Assembly: GCA_020852965.1 (NCBI GenBank)
Contig: JADYZV010000080.1
Coordinates: 1 to 64,000, forward strand
DNA from: Pirellulaceae bacterium
GTDB lineage: Bacteria > Planctomycetota > Planctomycetia > Pirellulales > Pirellulaceae
Direction: 5' to 3'
DNA length: 64,000 nt
Shown here: positions 45,016 to 55,518 of the stretch, one piece after another
Layout of the letters: each line of letters begins with the position of its first letter
How positions within the stretch are numbered: position 1 is the first letter of the stretch
The notes under the pieces: model-generated
The model's database searches: none
Told to the model about the DNA's origin: nothing
What the model saw: the letters and a program-made list of their open reading frames with translations, nothing else
Position numbers and translations under genes: made by a program

Positions 45016-45083
45016 GTCGTGGACGAGGCCCGCGAGTCCGTTTGAATCGCAATACGTTCGGGACTCGCCACCTCGTCCACTAC
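45016..45083. repeat. Palindromic dispersed repeat, TAGTGGACGAGG family, copy 4
   Basis: GTCGTGGACGAGGCCCGCGAGTCC faces GGACTCGCCACCTCGTCCACTAC. The paired changes in the arms (GCCCGCG and CGCCACC) partly keep the stem. It lies between the divergent GH57 and symporter genes. Confidence 0.75.
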
Positions 45084-45214
45084 AACCACCCTCCAAATTT
45101 GATGCGGGCAAGGTGCTAGAACGAAAAGCGGTATTGCGTTGCAAGTGAATCGGGCTATCTTTTGCAAAATCAAACGTTTGGCCTGATCCAACCCTATGCA
45201 AGCGGATTCCGCCC

Positions 45215-46672
45215 ATGCTCACTGCCGCCGTGCTCGGATATCTCTTGTTCACGATATGCATTGGAGTGTACGCATCGAGCCGCGTGCATGGGGCCAAGGA
45301 TTTCATGGTAGCTGGGAGATCGCTGCCTCTATACATGAACTTTACTTGCGTGTTTGCCACTTGGTTTGGGGCCGAAACGGTACTGTCGGTCTCGGCGACG
45401 TTCGCCCGAGACGGTCTACAGGCCATTCCTGGGGATCCGTTCGGTTTCTCGCTGTGCCTTGTGTTCGTCGCCCTATTCTTCGCGCGTGCCTTCTATCGAA
45501 TGGATCTACTGACCATCGGCGATTTCTACCGCAGGCGCTACGGTAAGTCGGTGGAAGTCTTCACGTCGATGGTCATCACGATCTCTTATCTTGGCTGGGC
45601 GGCCGCGCAGTTGACCGCTCTGGGCTTAGTACTGTCTGTATTGGGGCAGAGTGCGGGGCACGAATGGCTAACACTCGATCGCTGCATCGTCATCGGAGCG
45701 ATTGTGGTTATGTTCTATACCGTAGTGGGGGGGATGTGGTCGGTCGCCTTGACCGACATGATTCAAACCGTCGTGATCATCATTGGCCTAGTCATCATCG
45801 CAGCCCTGTTGGCCGGTATGGCGGGGAGCGACGGTAGCGTCTCCAGTGGTGTGGCCAAGGTCTACCAGTCGGCAAGTGAAAATGGGCGACTGCAACTGTT
45901 CCCCAGTGGGGGGCTCAGGACGTGGCTAGTGTTCGTTGCTGGTCTGCTGACCGCTGCTCTCGGCTCGATCCCTCAGCAAGACGTTTTTCAAAGAGTGACC
46001 AGCGCCAAAGATGAGCGCACGGCTGTTATCGGCACACTGCTCGGCGGTGGGTTTTATTTTCTTTTTGCCTTCGTGCCGATGTTCATCGCCTACTCGGCTA
46101 TCGTCATCGATCCCAGCTACCTCGATATTTTCAATCAAGCCGATGAGCGCGAAATGCAGCGGATCTTGCCCACTCTGATCCTGGACAAAACGCCCCTATG
46201 GGCACAAGCGATTTTCTTTGGTGCCTTGGTATCAGCGATTCTCTCGACGGCCAGCGGTACTCTGCTGGCCCCAGCCAGTCTGTTTGTCGAAAATGTCCTG
46301 CGTCCCTTCGCCCCGCGACTCAATGAGAAAAACATGCTGGGGGTATTACGAATCGTCCTGGTGGTGTTTGCCGTGTGCGCCACGCTACAAGCACTCAGCA
46401 ACAATTCAACCATGTACGACATGGTACAAGGTGCGTATAGCATCGTTCTCGTCGGTGCTTTTGTCCCCTTGGCACTGGGGGTCTACTGGCGCCCCGCTTC
46501 CACGCAAGGAGCCGTGCTATCGATCCTAGCCGGGACGGGTGTGTGGCTAGTGGTTCTGTTCGCCCTTCCTGATTTCATCGTTCCTGCCCAGCTATGCGGT
46601 CTTGCGGCCAGTCTGCTCGGCATGGTCATTGGAAGTTTGATCCCCCAGTTTCCTTCCCGTAAAACTCCGTAG
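45215..46672 (+). CDS. Sodium:solute symporter (SSS family)
   Basis: 485 residues with about thirteen membrane helices. Opens LTAAVLGYLLFTICIGVYASS, then DFMVAGRSLPLYM and CVFATWFGAETVLSVSATF, typical of the SSS family in which the second and sixth helices form the sodium and substrate site. Also GGMWSVALTDMIQTVVII. Substrate is not determined; sugar, proline or urea are all possible. Faces away from the GH57 gene. Confidence 0.85.
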   Translation: MLTAAVLGYLLFTICIGVYASSRVHGAKDFMVAGRSLPLYMNFTCVFATWFGAETVLSVSATFARDGLQAIPGDPFGFSLCLVFVALFFARAFYRMDLLTIGDFYRRRYGKSVEVFTSMVITISYLGWAAAQLTALGLVLSVLGQSAGHEWLTLDRCIVIGAIVVMFYTVVGGMWSVALTDMIQTVVIIIGLVIIAALLAGMAGSDGSVSSGVAKVYQSASENGRLQLFPSGGLRTWLVFVAGLLTAALGSIPQQDVFQRVTSAKDERTAVIGTLLGGGFYFLFAFVPMFIAYSAIVIDPSYLDIFNQADEREMQRILPTLILDKTPLWAQAIFFGALVSAILSTASGTLLAPASLFVENVLRPFAPRLNEKNMLGVLRIVLVVFAVCATLQALSNNSTMYDMVQGAYSIVLVGAFVPLALGVYWRPASTQGAVLSILAGTGVWLVVLFALPDFIVPAQLCGLAASLLGMVIGSLIPQFPSRKTP

Positions 46673-46735
46673 CCACGTCGCCGGACGGTGGGGGATGCGG
46701 ATTGGCAATCGCCGCTGCGTTGAAAATAGAAAACT

Positions 46736-46802
46736 GTAGTGGTCGACGTTTCGAGTCCCTGACCCGTTCCGAATCAAACGGACTCGTTACCTCGTCCACT
46801 AC
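46736..46802. repeat. Palindromic dispersed repeat, TAGTGGACGAGG family, copy 5
   Basis: GTAGTGGTCGACGTTTCGAGTCC faces GGACTCGTTACCTCGTCCACTAC. It lies between the convergent symporter and binding-lipoprotein genes. Confidence 0.75.
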
Positions 46803-46803
46803 C

Positions 46804-48207
46804 TTATAGATTGAGACTCTTTTCATAGTTGCGACGTTGCGCTGAGCCGATGTTCCTGGTGATTTCATCCCAGCGCTGCGCGGCGGCTTGTAAAGCCTGC
46901 TCAGCGTTCTTTTTGCCCGACAGGAATTGCTGCAATTCATCCGCAAGCGTCTGTCGATAGAGATGGGTCGATGGCAGACGTGGCTCGAGCGATAATCCTT
47001 TCACTGTGATCGATTGAGCCAACCCTTGCTCGGCTATCCAGCTCAGCGCCTCACCGCTTCCCTTGGGAGCACCTGCTTCCACACCGGGTAGCAGCGTCGC
47101 CAATACGCCGCGCATGGCTGGATCGACCAGCCAACGCAAACAAGCGTTGGCTTGATTGGTTTGACGACATTGACTGGATTGCGAAGCGACCAGCCCCGCG
47201 CCCGTGCTCCACCAAGCGATCTGGGGACGCTCGGCCAACGCGTCGGCTGAGGGGCTCGTACTTTCGCGCTCTGCGGAATCCCATTTGATGGAAACGATTC
47301 CGCCAGTCGCCAAGGCAGCGGCTGGCTTGTCGAGCAGCGTCGGTGCAGCAATGGCCAGGGCTGGTGTCTCATGGGAAGCGGCCCAGGTCCACGCCAACGA
47401 GTGACTGCCGAGGATCGATGCAAGGCCCTTGGGCTGCGAGGCGAGCGCGGCCATAATGCCGGCCGCTCGGCGATACTCAGGGTCGGTTAATCGAGCCTGC
47501 ATCGACTGCAGGTCGAACAGCATGCCGTAACCGGGGTCTCGATCGGAGAGGCTCGCGACGATGGCAAAAAAACGATCCACCAACGCATCGGGGGAAACAT
47601 CGGCGGCCTCGAAAGAAAACTGCGGCGACTCGTTGGCCTCAATTTGCAATTGGGCCAACAAGCTCTCCCAACTGCCGGCACTATGGCTCTCGGCCAAGGC
47701 GTTGCTGGCAACGAAGACTGGCACGGAGCATCCAAGCGAGAGTCCCTTCACTTCTCCACCATAGGCGGCTTGTGCCAGCCAGGTAGCGGGCGTCGTCGAA
47801 TGCTCAGTATCTCCGGAACCTGAATCGTTTTCTTGCAGTACTCCCGACGGCAGTTTGACGATCCAGCTCCGTTCGATCAGTTCCCCCATCAGGTTGGCAG
47901 GATAGATCAATACGTCGCATTGGCATTGCGACTCTTGCAGTAGCTCGAGTGCGGTCAGCGAGCGCAGTTCGAGCGGCTGTTCCGAACTGGCCAGCCACTG
48001 TCGCTGTAACAAATCGGGTTCGGTCAGCGGAGCGACGATCCATACTCGCAACGGAATTTTCGAGGCGACTACTGGCGTATCACTCACTTCATCGGTCGGG
48101 GCCTTCACGTCGGTAGGCTGGCAGCCTGCCAGCGTCATCCCAATCAGCCCACACAAGATGCTGGCCGGTACGAGGAGTGAGACGCGACTTAGAGATCTAG
48201 CGAACAT
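46804..48207 (-). CDS. Extracellular solute-binding lipoprotein
   Basis: 467 residues from MFARSLSR, with a lipoprotein signal ending LAGC at about residue 30. The body resembles sugar-type ABC binding proteins: IPLRVWIVAPLTEPDLLQRQWL, ECD-like QCQCDVLIYP, a middle segment QPKGLASILGSHSLAWTWAAS, and AGLVASQSSQCRQTNQANACLRWLVDP, which is reminiscent of the C-lobe. No permease or ATPase is adjacent, so its import partner is unknown. Convergent with the symporter. Confidence 0.6.
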   Translation of the reverse strand: MFARSLSRVSLLVPASILCGLIGMTLAGCQPTDVKAPTDEVSDTPVVASKIPLRVWIVAPLTEPDLLQRQWLASSEQPLELRSLTALELLQESQCQCDVLIYPANLMGELIERSWIVKLPSGVLQENDSGSGDTEHSTTPATWLAQAAYGGEVKGLSLGCSVPVFVASNALAESHSAGSWESLLAQLQIEANESPQFSFEAADVSPDALVDRFFAIVASLSDRDPGYGMLFDLQSMQARLTDPEYRRAAGIMAALASQPKGLASILGSHSLAWTWAASHETPALAIAAPTLLDKPAAALATGGIVSIKWDSAERESTSPSADALAERPQIAWWSTGAGLVASQSSQCRQTNQANACLRWLVDPAMRGVLATLLPGVEAGAPKGSGEALSWIAEQGLAQSITVKGLSLEPRLPSTHLYRQTLADELQQFLSGKKNAEQALQAAAQRWDEITRNIGSAQRRNYEKSLNL

Positions 48208-48325
48208 GTATCTTGCCGAAAAGGGATCGATTCTAAATGTAATATCACCGTTCGCAATTTTCATGATTTGAACTCAAACAAAAGTTGTAACGGTTCACGA
48301 AATACCTGGATTGGGAGTTGTATTA

Positions 48326-48598
48326 ACCACGAAACACACGAAACACACGAAGGACACAAAGGACACGAAAAGGCCTCTGCTGGCATTTCTGGTGGCCAGC
48401 AACGAGAGGTCATGAGCAATGCCGTAATACTGCTCGGAGATGGAAGACGCAAAATCATGGAAGCGATGTTCGAGGTTTACAAAGGGCAAGCGGAATGAAT
48501 CGTCCACTTACGGAATTTAAGGATGAATTCGTAGGATGCACAAAGCAATTAAAGAAGAAATAGAGCAAGCTTTTCGTGTTCTTCGTGTTTTTCGTGGT
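48326..48598. mobile_element. Inverted-repeat-bounded element of ACACGAA repeats
   Basis: ACCACGAAACACACGAAACACACGAAGG-type repeats (48326-48372) are mirrored by CTTTTCGTGTTCTTCGTG and TTTTTCGTGGT (48570-48598). The inside encodes a short frame (about 48410-48498, GDGRRKIMEAMFEVYKGQAE) too small to classify. The flanking style is known from small mobile cassettes, for example around GxxExxR genes, but identity is not established. The remaining gap 48208-48769 shows nothing more. Confidence 0.45.
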
Positions 48599-48769
48599 CA
48601 GTAAACGGACTTGTGAACGGTTGCCAAAAGTCTAAGTGCCCGTTAGCCATTTGTGATCGCAAACGAATTCTCAACTATTCACCCGCTTGTGTCTGATCGC
48701 TCCGCAGGTCCGTTGCTACGGTTTCACCCGTAAAGTTGACTCGACGGATATGCACTGAATGACTGGCCA

Positions 48770-50131
<1,362 letters not shown>

Positions 50132-50317
50132 TCGAAGAAACCGCCTATTTTAAAAGCAGGACTAGCCCTCTTTACCCCATGCCAGCTTGCCTGGCATGAG
50201 CAGAAGTTTTGGTGATTTTTTTTAAAAAAAAGCGCGCCGCATCTTCCCCCAGTTGGACTTTGCTTCCCGCCGGTCAAGCCGGCGAGGGGGCGGAAGGAAA
50301 ATAATCTTAATAAAGCG
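50132..50317. repeat. Hairpin-rich gap
   Basis: Contains CATGCCAG/CTGGCATG (50178-50198), an AT palindrome around TTTTTTTTAAAAAAAA (50215-50230) and a GCCGG hairpin (about 50268-50285). These may act as terminators for the oxidoreductase gene to the right. Confidence 0.5.
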
Positions 50318-51721
50318 CTACGCCTGAATCTCCCAGCCCTCACGATAGTCTTCTTTGATGATGGCGTCGGCATCGGGCGAGTCGATGGCTTTCATGTCGG
50401 CCGCGTTCCAACGTATGGCTTTACCCATGCGCAGCGACAACGCGCCCAATAAGGCCAGCTCCGTGAGTTTGGCTCCGTAACCGAACTCGCTTCCGGCCGC
50501 TTCCCCTCCCTTGCAGGCGTCGAGCCAATTGCGATGGTGGCTGGCGACGCGTTTGAGCGTCGGCTCGGGCTTCTTAAAATCGGCCATACGACTTTCGGGA
50601 ACCAGCTTGGGAGCGCCTCCGGCACCGCCGCAAAACAGCACCCCGGCGTCACCGACAAACAACACGCCCCGGCCAGGAAGTGGTTGGTCGGCAGGCCAGC
50701 CATCGGGCTTGGGCGGCTTGAGGCCACCGTCATACCAAGTCACTTTCACTTCGGGTCTCTTTTCGTTGGCGGGAAAGTGGTAGTAGCCGATACAACCGTC
50801 AGGCCCCATCCCAGGCCCCATCCCGGCTCCAGAAAAAGTGACCAAGCTCGGATCGACCAGGTCCAATGCCCAGCAGGCCGCATCTAGGTCATGACACGCA
50901 AAGTCACCGATGTTCGAATTGCCAAAAGCCCAGAAATCGCGCCACGCGACCGGAACGTATGCAGGGTCAAACGGACGAGTCTCGCGGGGCCCTTGCCACA
51001 GATCCCAGTTCAGTCCTTCGGGGACTGGAGATCCTCCCTCGCCGCCGGGTACCGTCGGCTGGCCGGTCAAAGTGGGATTCCAGCGATTGCCTCCCGACCA
51101 AGCGAACACTTCCTTCACCGTACCGATGGCACCTGCCCAAATCCACTCGCACGTCTCTCGCATTCCATCGGTGGAATGTCCTTGGTTGCCCATTTGAGTT
51201 GCCAGACCACTCTTTTTGGCCAAGTCGGCAATGGTGCGAGCTTCCCAGATATTGTGGGTTAACGGTTTTTCGCAGTAGACATGTTTGCCTGCCTGCAGAC
51301 ATTTGGCAGACACGTAGGCATGCAAGTGGTCAGGGGTAGCGCACAGGACCGCATCCAAATCCTTTTGCTCATCGAGCATCTGTTGGAAGTTCTCGAACGT
51401 CGCGCACTTATAGGAACTGTCTTGCGGTTGATAGTGCTTTTCAACCATCTCGCGTGTCGGCTCGCGACCGCCTACGTCTTTGTAGTAAAAATTCTGTAGG
51501 CTAAACGACTTGGCAGGGTCGGCTACGGCTACGACACGCACGTCATCTTCGCCCAACAACTGGCGTAGAACTTGGCGACCGCGCCCGCCGGCACCCACGA
51601 TGGCCACATTAATCTTCTCGCTGGGGGCCACATGGTTGGGACCACCTAACACATGTCTAGGCACGATGTGAAACATGGCCAGCGACGCGGCTGCACCAGT
51701 AAGTAATTGTCGACGTTGCAT
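50318..51721 (-). CDS. Tat-exported Gfo/Idh/MocA family oxidoreductase
   Basis: 467 residues. Twin-arginine signal QRRQLLTGAAASLAM at the N-terminus, then the NAD(P)-binding KINVAIVGAGGRGRQVLRQL, DAVLCATPDHLHAYVSAKCLQAGKHVYCEKPLTHN with the catalytic-lysine motif EKP. Family members oxidise or reduce sugars and inositols; a periplasmic NAD(P)-carrying member is a feature common in planctomycetes. Substrate is unknown. Confidence 0.87.
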   Translation of the reverse strand: MQRRQLLTGAAASLAMFHIVPRHVLGGPNHVAPSEKINVAIVGAGGRGRQVLRQLLGEDDVRVVAVADPAKSFSLQNFYYKDVGGREPTREMVEKHYQPQDSSYKCATFENFQQMLDEQKDLDAVLCATPDHLHAYVSAKCLQAGKHVYCEKPLTHNIWEARTIADLAKKSGLATQMGNQGHSTDGMRETCEWIWAGAIGTVKEVFAWSGGNRWNPTLTGQPTVPGGEGGSPVPEGLNWDLWQGPRETRPFDPAYVPVAWRDFWAFGNSNIGDFACHDLDAACWALDLVDPSLVTFSGAGMGPGMGPDGCIGYYHFPANEKRPEVKVTWYDGGLKPPKPDGWPADQPLPGRGVLFVGDAGVLFCGGAGGAPKLVPESRMADFKKPEPTLKRVASHHRNWLDACKGGEAAGSEFGYGAKLTELALLGALSLRMGKAIRWNAADMKAIDSPDADAIIKEDYREGWEIQA

Positions 51722-51751
51722 GTGGTTCTCCTGAGATCGATCATTGTTGAA

Positions 51752-53299
51752 TTAATGCGGCAATACGCTCACCATTGTATCACAACTGACATGGTCGAGC
51801 GAATCGATGGCGCGCAGTATTCCTTCCGCTTTATGCCACGTTTCTTGCTCCTCCAAATGCGGGTCGCTGGCCGCCACGATGCCTCCTCCCACAGGAACTT
51901 GCCACCAGCCGTCACAGGCGGTCACGGTGCGGATCAAGATGCTGGTGTCCATGTCACCGGCAAAGCTCCAATAGCCCAAACTGCCGCAATAGGGCCCACG
52001 CGCGGTCGGCTCCAATTCGGCGATGATCTCCATCGCGCGGATCTTGGGGGCACCCGTGATCGAGCCACCGGGGAACATGGCCGTCAATAGTTCCGCAGGT
52101 GTCTTACCAGTGCCTAAGCGAGCGGTCACCACGCTGACCAGGTGCCAGACAAAACGATACTGTTCTAAGCCGCAGAGTTGAGTCACCTTCAGTGAGGCTG
52201 GCTCGGCCACACGCGACAAGTCGTTGCGCAGCAGATCGACGATCATCACATTTTCGCTACGATCTTTGGCGCTCTGCAGCAACAACTGCGCAATTCCCGC
52301 ATCTGCGATTGGATCGCTCAAACGCGGCCGCGTTCCTTTGATAGGACGCGTCTCTACTTCGCGGTCGAGTACGCGAACAAAACGCTCGGGCGAACAACTG
52401 ATGACTTGTGTCCGGCCAAAATCGGCGTATCCCGAAAACGGAGCAGGATTCTTTTGTCGCAAGTGCAAGTAAAGTTGCTCTGGTGGACAGATTGCTCGGC
52501 GAATCAGTCGCTGCGCTAAATTGACTTGGAAGATGTCCCCAGCGTGGATGTACTCGACGCAACGTGAGACGGCTTCGCGAAAACCAGTGGTGGAAAAATT
52601 GCTGGTCCACTCTGGCGACCAACGCGTGGGATACTGCGAAGCCAACTGCGATGGACGCAACCGGTACTGGCGATCGTTCCGAGGCGGTGCCGTCGAACTC
52701 GCCAGGGGAGGCGCAGGCGCTTCGAGTACCCGCAGAAAATGCTGCAATCGTCGATACGCATGCCGCGCTCGCGCCATCGACTCGGTCATCGGCCAACCCT
52801 GCGAGACGATCCAACCCTGCTCGAGCTGGTGATCCCAACTGAGGACGACATCGTAAAGCCCTAAGGCGGCGGCAGGTAATTGAAATTCGTTGTAACGCGC
52901 CGTTGGCAATCGTTCGAATGTGCGACCTAGTTCGTATCCCAACCAGCCCATCCAGCCACCTTGCATGGGAGGTAAGTCGGGGATACGCGGCTGATAAAAC
53001 TGGTGCAGCAGACCGGCCACTTGATCCAGCACCGCACCGACAGGTTCGTCGACGCGAATTTTGCTGAATGGATCGGCGGCTAGATAGCTGTAACGCCCCA
53101 ACCCACTAAGCTGCAATTCGGGCGATTGAAGATTGCTGTCGAGCCACACGCAACCGCCCAAGGCAGCCAGCCGCTCGAAACAATACTCGGGCGTGTAGGC
53201 GCGCGGCAACGCTCGCACCAAAGGCTGTGCGCTGCTCTCAAGTAATAATGGCAGGTGGGGACGAGTTGGGCTCAACGTGGCTAACAATAACCTTCCCAT
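51752..53299 (-). CDS. pabB: Aminodeoxychorismate synthase component I
   Basis: 515 residues. The C-terminal chorismate-binding domain has PIKGTRPRLSD (Lys, as in PabB; TrpE has Ala), SERFVRV, NVMIVDLLRNDLSRV, MFPGGSITGAPKIRAMEII and VGGGIVAASDPHLEEQETWHKA. The N-terminal part has LDSNLQSPELQLSGLGRYSY and MQGGWMGWLGYELG. Together with a glutaminase PabA it makes 4-amino-4-deoxychorismate for folate. No pabA or pabC is adjacent in the window. The Lys in the PIKGT motif argues for PabB over TrpE. Confidence 0.87.
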   Translation of the reverse strand: MGRLLLATLSPTRPHLPLLLESSAQPLVRALPRAYTPEYCFERLAALGGCVWLDSNLQSPELQLSGLGRYSYLAADPFSKIRVDEPVGAVLDQVAGLLHQFYQPRIPDLPPMQGGWMGWLGYELGRTFERLPTARYNEFQLPAAALGLYDVVLSWDHQLEQGWIVSQGWPMTESMARARHAYRRLQHFLRVLEAPAPPLASSTAPPRNDRQYRLRPSQLASQYPTRWSPEWTSNFSTTGFREAVSRCVEYIHAGDIFQVNLAQRLIRRAICPPEQLYLHLRQKNPAPFSGYADFGRTQVISCSPERFVRVLDREVETRPIKGTRPRLSDPIADAGIAQLLLQSAKDRSENVMIVDLLRNDLSRVAEPASLKVTQLCGLEQYRFVWHLVSVVTARLGTGKTPAELLTAMFPGGSITGAPKIRAMEIIAELEPTARGPYCGSLGYWSFAGDMDTSILIRTVTACDGWWQVPVGGGIVAASDPHLEEQETWHKAEGILRAIDSLDHVSCDTMVSVLPH

Positions 53300-53513
53300 G
53301 CAATTCGAAAACTTCTACGCCTTTATTTTATCATCGGATCGCTAGTAATGACACGGCCCCCAGGTGAAGTAGTGCTGTCGCCAGAGGGCAAGAGACTACC
53401 GCCTGGCGAGTTTACCTACAGAGTAGGCATTGCCATGGAAATTAAGTAAACTGTCCACCTTCCTCAGTTTCAGTCTGCAAGCCTTCTATTAAACCGCAAG
53501 AGCGAGACGTGAT

Positions 53514-54632
53514 ATGACTAAAGTACTCAACGTGGCCATGGTCGGCCTAGGCTTTGGCTCGGAGTTCATCCCTATTTACCAGAGCCTCCCAGCGACCAAC
53601 GTGCTGGCTATCTGCCGCCGCAACCCCGAACAGCTTCGCCAGACCGGCGACGAGTTCTCGATCTCGCGGCGCTACACTAGCTACGACGATGTGCTGGCCG
53701 ATGCTGACATCGACTTTGTGCATATCAACAGCCCCATCAACGATCACGCTTGGATGTCACTCCAAGCGCTCGATGCGGGCAAGCACGTGATGTGTACCGT
53801 TCCCATGGCCACGACGATCGAGGAATGTCAACAGATCGTCGACAAGGTCAAAGCCACAGGTCTCAAGTACATGATGGCCGAGACCGTCGTCTACAGCCGA
53901 GAGTTCCTGTTCCTACGCGACAGGGTGCAGAAGGGAGAGTTGGGTAAGATCCAGCACTTGGCCGCCAGCCATCCGCAAGACATGGATGGCTGGCCCGACT
54001 ACTGGAAGAAAATGATTCCCATGCACTACGCTACCCATGTCGTCAGCCCTTGCCTGGCCCTAGTCGATGGCCTGGCCGAGTACGTCAGTTGTTTCGGCTC
54101 AGGTTCGGTGCGCGATGAAATCGCCGAACTCTCCGGCAATCGATTTGCCGTCGAATCGTGCCACATCAAAATCAAAGATAGCGATCTGACCGCGCACGTA
54201 TGGCGCTTTCTGTACGATGTGGCTCGCCAGTACCGAGAGAGTTTCGATGTGTACGGAACCAAACGCAGCTTCGAATGGACCTTGGTCGAACATCAACCCC
54301 ACGTGATTCATACCGCCAAGAAGCCCGAGCCTGAAATTCCGCAGCAGGTAGAGATTCCAGACTTCGCGCATCTACTTCCTGCCGAAATCCAACGCTTCAC
54401 GCTGCCGCAAGAAATCCACGACGCCGAGCATCTCTCCTTTTTGCAAGGAGGGGGGCACGGTGGCTCGCACCCCCACTTGGTCAACGAGTTCGTCAACGCA
54501 CTGCTCGAAGACCGCGACCCAAGACCCAATGCCGTCACCAGCGCCAATTGGACCTGCGTCGGAATCTGTGCCCACCAGTCGGCCACTCGCGGGGGTGAAA
54601 TCGTGAAACTGCCCAAGTTCACCCTGGGGTGA
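53514..54632 (+). CDS. Gfo/Idh/MocA family oxidoreductase, cytosolic
   Basis: 372 residues, no signal. Nucleotide-binding VLNVAMVGLGFGSEFIP, ADIDFVHINSPINDHAWMSL, GKHVMCTVPMATT, where the usual EKP reads TVP, so the catalytic Lys of the canonical motif is absent. The dimer half has GGGHGGSHPHLVNEFVNALLEDRDPRPNA. Substrate unknown. A GAGCGAGA ribosome site precedes the ATG. The 214-bp gap upstream shows no gene. Confidence 0.84.
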   Translation: MTKVLNVAMVGLGFGSEFIPIYQSLPATNVLAICRRNPEQLRQTGDEFSISRRYTSYDDVLADADIDFVHINSPINDHAWMSLQALDAGKHVMCTVPMATTIEECQQIVDKVKATGLKYMMAETVVYSREFLFLRDRVQKGELGKIQHLAASHPQDMDGWPDYWKKMIPMHYATHVVSPCLALVDGLAEYVSCFGSGSVRDEIAELSGNRFAVESCHIKIKDSDLTAHVWRFLYDVARQYRESFDVYGTKRSFEWTLVEHQPHVIHTAKKPEPEIPQQVEIPDFAHLLPAEIQRFTLPQEIHDAEHLSFLQGGGHGGSHPHLVNEFVNALLEDRDPRPNAVTSANWTCVGICAHQSATRGGEIVKLPKFTLG

Positions 54633-54834
54633 CAGGGAATTCGCCGAAAGCGGCCGGTCGGACGCGAATCCGCCTTCCCTCACGAGACTCGAATCGGAAT
54701 AATCCGAAATTGGTGCGTCGTTCACATCATAACATTGGGGTAGAGGAGTTAGGAGTCCCTTGCCGCCAGCGTCCTGCGAGTGCTCGGCACCATGGACCCC
54801 TGCCCCGATGCCCCCAATACTTAAGAGCCAAGAC

Positions 54835-55233
54835 ATGGAAGTCACTGTCGCCGTCGTCGCCTTGTGCATAGCGATTTGGCAATTGAAGCTGCAGCGCGAC
54901 GAGATTCGACTCAATAGTCGCCTCAACGCATTGATCCACATCGCCGGTTTGATGCGAGAGAAGATCGAGCATCATGAGACGATTATCGACAATTTGAAGA
55001 GCCGCCGCTCGGATTGGTCGGGCCACGCGACGCGGGTCAACTGCGAGCTGCGACCGTTGCTCGTGCGAATCAACCAAGAATTGATCGACTCCGTTTCCCA
55101 TCGCGCCGCTGGACTCGACATGCAAGCCATTCGCGATGCGCTCAAGCTCGGTGGCACCGCGCCAGCCAAGCCTGATGTCGCAAGCTCAGCGACTCCTGCA
55201 ATCACTGCGACGAGCATCCGCCGCGTTGCCTGA
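54835..55233 (+). CDS. Small N-anchored coiled-coil protein, 132 aa
   Basis: From MEVTVAVVALCIAIWQLKLQ the protein has one N-terminal membrane helix followed by a long polar helix (RDEIRLNSRLNALIHIAGLM, then EKIEHHETIIDNLKSRRSDW), probably a coiled coil, and an Ala/Thr-rich tail. No family is recognised. An ATG at 54760 gives a Pro/Cys-rich start without signal and is not preferred. Confidence 0.4.
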   Translation: MEVTVAVVALCIAIWQLKLQRDEIRLNSRLNALIHIAGLMREKIEHHETIIDNLKSRRSDWSGHATRVNCELRPLLVRINQELIDSVSHRAAGLDMQAIRDALKLGGTAPAKPDVASSATPAITATSIRRVA

Positions 55234-55348
55234 AGCGATCCCGCCAGTGGGGTCACCCCAACGGCTACGAAGTCTTTTTTGGTTGGAGCCGGCGGTCGCG
55301 CGCATGAAACGCGGTGGGTTGGATCGCGAGCGGCGCCGTAGTTATCGA

Positions 55349-55509
55349 TAAAACTTGCGCACCAGCCCGGCAAGCGGGCGATGGGGGCGGGAGGGGGCAG
55401 GGCGTCGGGAAAGGGCGTTGAAAGCAGAACGTCTAGCGGTAAAACTTGCGCACCAGCCCGGCAAGCGGGCCATTGGGGGCGGGAGGGGGCAGGGCGCCGG
55501 GAAAGGGCG
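55349..55509. repeat. Two direct copies of a 70-bp GC-rich hairpin repeat
   Basis: TAAAACTTGCGCACCAGCCC starts at 55349 and again at 55440, 91 bases apart; each copy includes GCCCGGCAAGCGGGC and GGGGGCGGGAGGGGGCAGGG. The copies lie at the 3' end of the copper ATPase gene and could end its transcript. Confidence 0.75.
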
Positions 55510-55518
55510 GCGCGCTCG

